Source of the DNA: JBPCNH01 sp051001455
GTDB taxonomy: Bacteria > Actinomycetota > CADDZG01 > WHSQ01
Length of the DNA: 64,000 nt
NCBI GenBank assembly: GCA_051001455.1
Contig: JBPCNH010000011.1
Coordinates: forward strand, 1-64,000
Direction of reading: 5' to 3'
Each line of letters begins with the position of its first letter. Position 1 is the stretch's first letter. The notes beneath the pieces are model-generated. The model did not search any database. It was given only the letters and a program-made list of their open reading frames with translations, and was not told the DNA's origin. Of this stretch, positions 58,715 through 64,000 are shown piece after piece. Position numbers and translations under genes: made by a program.

Positions 58715-60053
58715 CGAACTTCTTCAGGTAGGCGACGGTGTAATCGATGATCGTGAGGTAATCGTCGATCGCGCAGTTCTCGTTCGGTGCGTGGATGTTG
58801 GAGGTCGGACGGTGAACGCCTGCGGGGGAGACCGTCGGGATCCCGAGCTTGTGCGCGACCGGCCACATCGGCCCGGTCCCGATCATCATGGGTGCTATCG
58901 CGGGAGGTTGATCAAAGATATCGACTGCCGCGGCGAGCGATGCTTTCGCTACCAGCGAATCGGCGGGAGACCGGACGGGGTGCTCCATCGAATACTGCTG
59001 GATGGCGATGTCGTTGAACCCACGCGCATCGAGATGCTTGCGGAGCTTGTCCACGATGTCGTTCGGGTCCTGCTCGGGCACCAGTCTCATGTCCAGTTTT
59101 GCCATCACCTTCTTAGGGAGCACGGTCTTAGATGCGTTGGGCACGGTGAAGCCCGCCTCGATGCCGGCGATGTTGCAGGTCGGCTCGAAGAAATAGCGCT
59201 TCAGGTAGTCGAGGCCGGTGACACCCCCAACGAACTCCGTCACCCCCATCCGGTCGCGCTCTTCGTTCTCTTCCGATGGGAATCTCTTCAGGAGCTCCTC
59301 GTCTTCCGCCGTCGGCCGAACGACGTCGTCATAGAAACCGTCGATCGTGACGGTGCCGTCCGGGTCACGCAGGGTTGCGAGCGCTTCGATCAGATGCCAG
59401 ACGGGACTCGGAGCTACGACCGCATAGGACGAATGCTGGTCGTCGTTCAGTCCCTCGTAGCTGAGCTCCACATAGGCGAGGCCTTTGGCTCCGGTGACGA
59501 ACTCTGGACGCCCTGCGTGGTCGATCCCATGGCCTTCCCATATGCATCCGTCGGCCCCAAGGCGATCCGCGTATTGATCCGTGATCGCCTCGAACGATTT
59601 CGAGCCGGTCTCCTCCTCACCCTCGACGAGGAATTTCACGGTGAACGGGAGCTCCCCGTGGATCTCCTTGTAGATCTCGAGGGCGGCCAGTCGGGCGACG
59701 AGGTCACCTTTGTTGTCTGCGGCACCACGCGCAAAGAAGAACCCATCGCGGATCTCGGGCTCGAAGGGCTTCGAGTTCCACAACTCGATCGGATCGACAG
59801 GCTGCACGTCATAGTGGTCATAGATGAGCAGGGTCCGCTCACCCGAGCCGAGCCGGCCGAGCAGAGCGTCCGGCGCGCCCTGGTAGGTCAGGCGCTCTAC
59901 GGTCGCGCCGAGGTCACGCAGCTTGTCCTCGACCCACTGCGCCATGCGGACGAGACCGTCCGCTTCGTCCGCGAGCGAGGGGATAGAACACGCTTCAGTT
60001 AGCCACCCGAGGTAGCGCTCTGAGTTTTTCTCGATCATCTCCCGAGCTGCCAA
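58698..60053 (-). CDS. M20 family dipeptidase/metallopeptidase
   Basis: A 451-residue di-zinc peptidase. Metal and catalytic residues are in LIYDHYDVQPVDP (His and Asp), FFARGAADNKGDLVARLAAL (bridging Asp), LVEGEEETGSKSFEAI (catalytic Glu pair) and the C-terminal VHRPTSNIHAPNENCAIDDY His. A dimerisation lid domain lies near residues 190-310. The DHYDVQPVDP-LW pattern is that of dipeptidases (PepV/CNDP-like). It probably cleaves dipeptides in the cytoplasm. Confidence 0.93.
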   Translation of the reverse strand: MAAREMIEKNSERYLGWLTEACSIPSLADEADGLVRMAQWVEDKLRDLGATVERLTYQGAPDALLGRLGSGERTLLIYDHYDVQPVDPIELWNSKPFEPEIRDGFFFARGAADNKGDLVARLAALEIYKEIHGELPFTVKFLVEGEEETGSKSFEAITDQYADRLGADGCIWEGHGIDHAGRPEFVTGAKGLAYVELSYEGLNDDQHSSYAVVAPSPVWHLIEALATLRDPDGTVTIDGFYDDVVRPTAEDEELLKRFPSEENEERDRMGVTEFVGGVTGLDYLKRYFFEPTCNIAGIEAGFTVPNASKTVLPKKVMAKLDMRLVPEQDPNDIVDKLRKHLDARGFNDIAIQQYSMEHPVRSPADSLVAKASLAAAVDIFDQPPAIAPMMIGTGPMWPVAHKLGIPTVSPAGVHRPTSNIHAPNENCAIDDYLTIIDYTVAYLKKFGELDN

Positions 60054-60110
60054 TTACGCGGTCCTTTCCCTGGGCCACGGCTTGAAAAGAGGAGTTAACC
60101 CCAGAATGGA

Positions 60111-60136
60111 AGAGGCCGGGGATGGCCCCGGCCTCT
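60111..60136 (-). terminator. Terminator hairpin after tRNA-Gly
   Basis: AGAGGCCGGGG and CCCCGGCCTCT pair perfectly (11 bp) around a four-base ATGG loop. It lies three bases beyond the 3' end of the tRNA-Gly gene (minus strand), in the right place to end its transcript. There is no long T-run. Confidence 0.7.
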
Positions 60137-60138
60137 CT

Positions 60139-60212
60139 TGGAGCGGGAGAGGGTAATCGAAACCCCGTCACAACCTTGGAAGGGTCGGGCTCTACCATTG
60201 AGCTACTCCCGC
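60139..60212 (-). tRNA. tRNA-Gly (anticodon TCC)
   Basis: Minus-strand cloverleaf with acceptor GCGGGAG paired to CTCCCGC, D arm AGCTCAATGGTAGAGC, anticodon stem CGACC-CTTCCAA-GGTTG presenting TCC, and a T arm GGGGTTTCGATTACCCT. The discriminator is T, as normal for tRNA-Gly, and CCA is encoded at 60139-60141. Confidence 0.94.
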
Positions 60213-60220
60213 AAGAGTGC

Positions 60221-60350
60221 TCATACTAGATCTAATGGAGTCTGCAGCGGGTGCCTACGACGCCTGGGGTTGTCGGCGATGGGCCCCAGGATGTTTTCCA
60301 GAAGCACGGCGCGGATGTCTTCGGAGAGAGCGTCGAGACGTCGTTCGCGC
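60221..60350 (-). pseudogene. RelE/ParE-like toxin fragment
   Basis: On the minus strand one frame reads ARERRLDALSEDIRAVLLEN, ILGPIADNPRRRRHPLQ and stops at 60221. The pattern (L-x-x-L-P/S-x-D-I-x-x-x-x-L-x-x-I-x-GP-x-A-x-NP-R) is the helix-loop of RelE/ParE toxins before the beta sheet, but the sheet carrying catalytic residues is absent and the N-terminus lacks a start codon. It merges at about 60345 with the hydrolase fragment. Confidence 0.45.
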
Positions 60351-60386
60351 GCCCTCGATCCCGCGGAAGTTGAAGCGGAGGCAGGT

Positions 60387-60560
60387 CTAGTCGCTCGTTA
60401 CCAGCTTGGCGCGCAGCGACAGCAAGAGTGACGGGGCCGTCATCCCTCCCATCTTCGGGTGGGCGATGCAGATGTTGAGACCGGCATCTGGATCGTCTGG
60501 GCTGTCGAGCTCGCCGACCAGCCCTAATCCGTCTTCTGAGTTGAAGCTAGCCCGGCTCAC
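60387..60560 (-). pseudogene. Alpha/beta-hydrolase N-terminal fragment with in-frame stop
   Basis: A GTG at 60560 leads to RASFNSEDGLGLVGELDSPD, GLNICIAHPKMGGMTAPSLL, LSLRAKLVTSD and a TAG; the same frame then continues TCLRFNFRGIEGAR. This is the start of a dienelactone-hydrolase-like alpha/beta protein (HPKMGG oxyanion strand and NFRG strand). The TAG at 60389-60387 and the loss of the rest make it a remnant. Confidence 0.55.
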
Positions 60561-60659
60561 TTTCCAGGGCCGATCGCAGCCCGGATCGGGGAGGTGACAG
60601 CGGCCATCTCGTCCTCGGCCCTAACCGGGGTCACGTCCTCCACGCGCCCTCAAGGAGAT

Positions 60660-62519
60660 TCAGAAATAGAGTCGAGGAGTCCGTGCTGCCCCGTCGGGGA
60701 CGACGAGCGAGGCGAAGACGACGATGTTGTCGAGGTAGTGACCAGTCGCGGAGTCGAATGGGCCGCCGCAGGTGACCAGGCGAAGGGCGGCGTGGTCCGT
60801 GTTCCCGTAAACGAGCTGCGTCGGGAAGCGGTCCTTCCGAAAGCGGCGCACTCCGTCCACCTTGAACACTGCGACCGACCCGTCCGCGCGGCCAACAAGC
60901 ACTTTGTCTCCCGGCCGCAGGTCACCAAGGTGATAGAACACCGAGGGGCCTTCGGCCGCCGAGTCGACGTGCCCCGCGATGATCGCGGGGCCGAGCGAGC
61001 CGGGGGTCGGCGAGTGCTTGTACCAGCCCGCCTCGTTGTAATCGGGACCCGGTTGCGGCATCTCTAGGGTCCTCTCTGCGGTTTCGCCCAGGCGCAGCAG
61101 CGGCGAGTGAACGCCGATCGCCGGTATGTCGAGAGCGACGGGCTTTGACGCCGGGAGCAGCGGCCCGATCACCTTCGGGTCGGCCTGCGCGACGAGGCGT
61201 GCCATGAGCGCGGCGAGCCCCATTGACCCTGCCGCCGACCGTGGGGGTTGGGGGAGGTGTTGCTGGGAGCCGCCGCCGGCTTGGACACCACCGGACGGGA
61301 CGATGCTTACCTGGCCACCGAGCGGCGAGTCACCGGGGCGCGAGGTCGGAGGAGGCGGGTTACCAGGAGGCGGGTTACCAGGAGGTGGGTTACCTGGAGG
61401 CGGGTTACCAGGAGGTGGGTTACCAGGAGGCGGGTTACCAGGAGGTGGGTTACCAGGAGGTGGGTTACCAGGAGGTGGGTTACCAGGAGGTGGGTTACCA
61501 GGAGGCGGGTTACCAGGAGGCGGGTTACCAGGAGGCGGGTTACCAGGAGGCGGGTTACCAGGAGGCGGGTTACCAGGAGGCGAGGTCGGAGGAGGCGAGG
61601 TGGTCGGAGAGGTCGGAGACGGCGAGGTGGTCGGAGACGGCGAGGTGGTCGGAGACGGCGAGGTCGGAGGAGGCGAGGTGGTCGGAGAGGTCGGAGACGG
61701 CGAGGTCGGAGACGGCGAGGTCGGAGACGGCGAGGTCGGCGGAGGAGGCGGAGGAGCGGCGCACGACGACCTCGTGATGCGGTTGTTATCCAACGTGACG
61801 GCGCCGTTCCGTGCCAGCAGGCGACCGTCGACCGTTGCCCCAGTGTTCGCGGTGATCGATGCCGACGCCAAGATGTTTCCCCTGAAGGTGGTGTTCGTCC
61901 CAAGGGTCGCGGAGCTGCCGACCTGCCAGAAGACGTTGCACGCCTGGGCCCCGTTGATGAGGTTCACCGAGCTGTTCGATGCCGTGATTAGTGTTGACCC
62001 GGTCTGGAAGATGAAGACGGCGTCGGGGTTGCCTTGGGCGTTGAGCGTGACGGTGCCGGTCAACTGGAACGTTCCCGTCGCAGACTTGTAGACGCCGGGT
62101 GTCAGGATCTGGCCGCCGAGCTCCGTGGCCACGGTGGTGGCTGGTGTTCGTCCGGCGGCATCGTTGTAGGCGATGGTCAAGTCGGATTGAGCCTGCGCCG
62201 CGACTGCGTTCGCAGAGTGGATCGTCCCGTTAACGATCCCGGGCGGGAATCCCGTCACGGCAGTACCTGGCGACACGCCGAGATTCCCATTGATCACGCT
62301 GGGACCTGTGTTGGTCACCGCTGAACCGGCCAGCACCGCGAAGCTCCCGGCCGTTCCGAGGCCTACCGGGGCCTGTTGCGCGCTAGCCGGAGACATAGCC
62401 ATAACGACAACAACGGCCACCAGGGCGGCCACACCCCTTGTAACCCCTGCATGTCCAGCCGCCAGCGCCGGATGTCCGCGCCAGGCCCGCCTGAATCCAT
62501 CTCTACGATTGCTCGGCAC
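60660..62519 (-). CDS. Ice-binding-like (DUF3494) protein fused to a class F-like sortase domain
   Basis: A 619-residue exported protein. After a signal peptide (VAALVAVVVVMAMSPASAQQ) comes a DUF3494 domain (about 50-250: LGTAGSFAVLAGSAVTNTG, VINGNLGVSPGTAV, GVYKSATGTFQLTG, FWQVGSSATLGTNT). Then a Ser/Thr/Pro repeat region, 15 GNPPP repeats, and from about residue 440 a sortase domain: LDIPAIGVHSPLLRLG, GPAIIAGHVDSAAEGPSVFY with His 517, GDKVLVGRADGSVAVF, and LRLVTCGGPFD with Cys 584. The Arg that normally follows in sortases (YRDN) is Leu 596 (YLDN). DUF3494 and sortase are usually separate genes. GAGGAG supports the GTG start at 62519. Confidence 0.85.
   Translation of the reverse strand: MPSNRRDGFRRAWRGHPALAAGHAGVTRGVAALVAVVVVMAMSPASAQQAPVGLGTAGSFAVLAGSAVTNTGPSVINGNLGVSPGTAVTGFPPGIVNGTIHSANAVAAQAQSDLTIAYNDAAGRTPATTVATELGGQILTPGVYKSATGTFQLTGTVTLNAQGNPDAVFIFQTGSTLITASNSSVNLINGAQACNVFWQVGSSATLGTNTTFRGNILASASITANTGATVDGRLLARNGAVTLDNNRITRSSCAAPPPPPPTSPSPTSPSPTSPSPTSPTTSPPPTSPSPTTSPSPTTSPSPTSPTTSPPPTSPPGNPPPGNPPPGNPPPGNPPPGNPPPGNPPPGNPPPGNPPPGNPPPGNPPPGNPPPGNPPPGNPPPGNPPPGNPPPPTSRPGDSPLGGQVSIVPSGGVQAGGGSQQHLPQPPRSAAGSMGLAALMARLVAQADPKVIGPLLPASKPVALDIPAIGVHSPLLRLGETAERTLEMPQPGPDYNEAGWYKHSPTPGSLGPAIIAGHVDSAAEGPSVFYHLGDLRPGDKVLVGRADGSVAVFKVDGVRRFRKDRFPTQLVYGNTDHAALRLVTCGGPFDSATGHYLDNIVVFASLVVPDGAARTPRLYF
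61351..61575 (-). repeat. Coding minisatellite: 15 tandem 15-bp units
   Basis: Fifteen consecutive units of GGAGGYGGGTTACCA (plus-strand view, Y mostly C or T) without any length change, encoding (GNPPP)15 in the linker of the DUF3494-sortase protein. The only differences are single synonymous changes, so the array is young or homogenised and likely to vary in copy number. A second irregular array of 9-base multiples (SPTSPSPT-type) lies at about 61583-61740. Confidence 0.9.
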
Positions 62520-62824
62520 GTGGTCTCCTCGCTGCGGCTGCTCTCGCGAGACTCAGTAGCTTTCTGACGGGTGGACCTTTCCGTATGAGACGTCGATAGA
62601 GGGGAGGTTCGGCAACGGACTCCGGCTTCCTGCCTCGTCTACAGTCTCACCGTGCCGCCCAACCATAGGTTGGTCCACCTAGTCGATCTACCCGGCTACC
62701 CGGCTACCCGGGGGCCTCAACAAACCGGAGTGGACTTGTGGCACACATCGTACGCCTCCCATGAGGAACAGCCAAACAAACTTAACCAAGACCTTAGGGG
62801 TGGGATCGGGAGCGCTCTATAGCC
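62520..62824. other. Intergenic region without recognised gene
   Basis: The 305 bases upstream of the DUF3494-sortase gene include short direct repeats CCCGGCTACCCGGCTACCCGG near 62690-62712 in three-quarters tandem, but no credible gene. Its promoter should lie here. Confidence 0.45.
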
Positions 62825-62959
62825 CTATCTGGACTCGGCCGGCTCTTCTTCCTGGGTCGGCAGGAGAGGCGACGAGCACACGGGGCACACGGCGGTGTCC
62901 CCTTCAGCTATATAGACGGTCTTACTGCAGGAAGTACAAAAGGCAGTGCTGGTGCTCAC
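62825..62959 (-). CDS. Small zinc-ribbon protein (44 residues)
   Basis: GTG at 62959, with AGAGGGGG three bases upstream, starts a 44-residue protein: VSTSTAFCTSCSKTVYIAEG, then DTAVCPVCSSPLLPTQ and an acidic tail. Two C-x-x-C pairs 19 residues apart form a clear zinc ribbon. It is too short to be found by usual length filters. Proteins of this kind are often accessory to RNA polymerase or ribosomes, but no function can be assigned here. Confidence 0.72.
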   Translation of the reverse strand: MSTSTAFCTSCSKTVYIAEGDTAVCPVCSSPLLPTQEEEPAESR

Positions 62960-63156
62960 GTTCCCCCTCTGCAAGGCAGGTCGGACCCCATCGGTCAGTA
63001 ATCAGGTGGCTGGATGGGTCGTTCTATCGATCCACGGTCCTGGCAGGCCGATGCTTGGCCCGACGTCCGTAATCTACGAGAACCTCCGAGGTAGGTCTAG
63101 TGATTCTTTGAAGAGAGGGCTTCTTGCCCTTCCTCCCGGTGGCCGTTCGACAGTTC

Positions 63157-63235
63157 TGGTCGGGGCGGCCGGATTCGAACCGGCGACCTCCTGCTCCCAA
63201 AGCAGGCGCGCTGGACCAAGCTGCGCTACGCCCCG
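63157..63235 (-). tRNA. tRNA-Pro (anticodon TGG)
   Basis: Minus-strand cloverleaf: acceptor CGGGGCG pairs with CGCCCCG, D arm GCGCAGCTTGGTCCAGCGC, anticodon stem CCTGC-TTTGGGA-GCAGG presenting TGG, T arm CCGGTTCGAATCCGG. Discriminator A and an encoded CCA at 63157-63159. Confidence 0.95.
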
Positions 63236-63580
63236 ATACGCTCAAGCATCCCACGTGTGGGGGGAGAGTCGCTTTCGCCCTCTGCCTGCCGGAGAAGGCG
63301 CGGATCCCGCGGGTGGCGGCGATCGGGCGGAATGTCCGGTGGCCTAAAGCGAGCGCGTCATTACAATGAGTGATGGAGAGAGGTCAGCTTGGGAGTCAGG
63401 GGTCGCCATCCCCACTTTCGTCCGCCTAGTGCGGCTCCTGGCTTCCAACTGACCTCTGATCCACCCCTCCGGTCCCGAGGGCCGGGCCCCACATGTGCCC
63501 CGAAAGTCTTCGGCAGGGTCTTCCCGAAACCCTTCCTTCCGGTCGAGCCGGTCGCACCCCACCCTTAGGATGCTTGCCTT
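63236..63580. other. Intergenic region before trigger factor
   Basis: No gene recognised. A frame on the minus strand overlaps the trigger-factor start and is non-coding in character. Promoters of tRNA-Pro (minus) and of the trigger factor gene (plus) are expected here. Confidence 0.4.
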
Positions 63581-64000
63581 ATGACAACTCTCAACACCAG
63601 CCATGAATCGATCAACAAGGACCAGGTCAAATTGCGGGTCGAGGTGCCCGAGGCGGAGTTGGCCCCGGCGATCTCTGCCATCTATAAGAGATGGGCCAAG
63701 GAGATCAAGATCCCGGGCTTCCGGGCCGGCAAGGTGCCTCGTCAGCTGATCGATGCCCGGGTAGGTCCCGAGGCGATCAGGGAAGAGGCTCTGCGAGAAG
63801 CGTTGCCGGATCTCTATCGGGATGGGCTTCGGGCCGAGGGTCTCGAGGCGATCGCTCCTCCCGAGATCGAGATCACCCAGTTCGAAGATGGCCGGCCGGT
63901 CGTCTTCGAAGCCACGGTCGATATCCGTCCCGAGGTGAAGTTGCCGGACCTGTCCTCGATCAGCATCACGTCGCCCCCCGCTGAGGTCACCGACGAAGAG
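63581..64000 (+). CDS. tig: Trigger factor (N-terminal part, runs off the window)
   Basis: ATG at 63581 opens a frame that continues to the window end (140 codons). It starts MTTLNTSHESINKDQVKLRV and contains the ribosome-docking signature IKIPGFRAGKVPRQLID (G-F-R-x-G-K-x-P), followed by VGPEAIREEALREALPDLYR and VFEATVDIRPEVKLPDLSSI, the end of the trigger-factor ribosome-binding domain. The peptidyl-prolyl isomerase and C-terminal domains lie beyond the window. It is the ribosome-associated chaperone for new polypeptides; clpP and clpX often follow it. Confidence 0.95.
   Translation, partial: MTTLNTSHESINKDQVKLRVEVPEAELAPAISAIYKRWAKEIKIPGFRAGKVPRQLIDARVGPEAIREEALREALPDLYRDGLRAEGLEAIAPPEIEITQFEDGRPVVFEATVDIRPEVKLPDLSSISITSPPAEVTDEE

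Noticed and set aside
61351..61740. Tandem array that might be taken for a CRISPR
   Set aside because: Units are 15 bp and contiguous with no spacers, and they keep the frame of the DUF3494-sortase gene; no cas gene is near.
61126..62091. Long plus-strand frames rich in Gly/Val or Arg/Thr opposite the sortase gene
   Set aside because: They arise because the 15-bp and 9-bp repeats are open in all frames; they lack a ribosome-binding site and any domain, while the minus strand has signal peptide, DUF3494 and sortase motifs.

Overview
The window is 64 kb of GC-rich bacterial chromosome, almost certainly from an uncultured member of the Actinomycetota. The main evidence is a one-polypeptide 2-oxoglutarate decarboxylase/dehydrogenase (E2 core fused to E1, KGD type), the RDD / SpoIIM / DUF58 / MoxR / DUF4350 / DUF4129 membrane cluster, an LAxTG sorting signal, a class F-like sortase domain, several apparently leaderless genes, and five dispersed tRNA genes. 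The exact lineage cannot be fixed by reading alone.

Region by region. 1-6.6 kb looks like one end of an integrative element abutting tRNA-Lys: a MobF-like relaxase tail, DUF429, a nucleotidyltransferase overlapping a DUF3024 gene, a Fic protein, an excisionase-type regulator, an unknown gene and a tyrosine integrase. 6.7-25 kb is housekeeping: tRNA-His, an MFS exporter, KGD, an epimerase, enoyl-CoA hydratase, DUF2277, a sortable metallophosphoesterase, MsrA, a FadR-type regulator with a fatty-acid hydroxylase, and a MacB-like ABC exporter. 24.9-31.7 kb is the RDD/SpoIIM/DUF58/MoxR cluster. 32.4-34.4 kb is NAD salvage (pncA-pncB), followed by an acyl-CoA desaturase.

35.9-51 kb is rich in thiol-redox genes: CcdA, an ECF sigma/anti-sigma pair, two DUF3179 proteins, a TlpA-like thioredoxin, an AhpD-like peroxidase-related protein whose second CxxC cysteine codon is TGA, a Crp/Fnr regulator, an FAD/NAD disulfide oxidoreductase, DUF427, a small thioredoxin-fold protein, a VKOR-like protein and thioredoxin. 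The in-frame TGA is followed by a clean two-tier hairpin with a G-containing apical loop at the distance expected of a bacterial SECIS. This is the most striking observation: a probable selenoprotein that ordinary gene calling would split in two.

51-64 kb carries a membrane glycosyltransferase-like protein and a GT2 enzyme, an AbiE toxin-antitoxin pair whose toxin C-terminus has decayed beside tRNA-Arg, a 5'-3' exonuclease, PEBP, GNAT and M20 peptidase genes, tRNA-Gly, remnants of a hydrolase and a RelE-like toxin, an unusual fusion of an ice-binding (DUF3494) domain through 15 perfect-length repeats to a sortase domain, a short zinc-ribbon gene, tRNA-Pro and the start of trigger factor. Several genes show single-base frame problems or lack a usual start codon (small membrane protein at 24.7 kb, CcdA, the SRPBCC gene), so some indel error in the assembly should be kept in mind.
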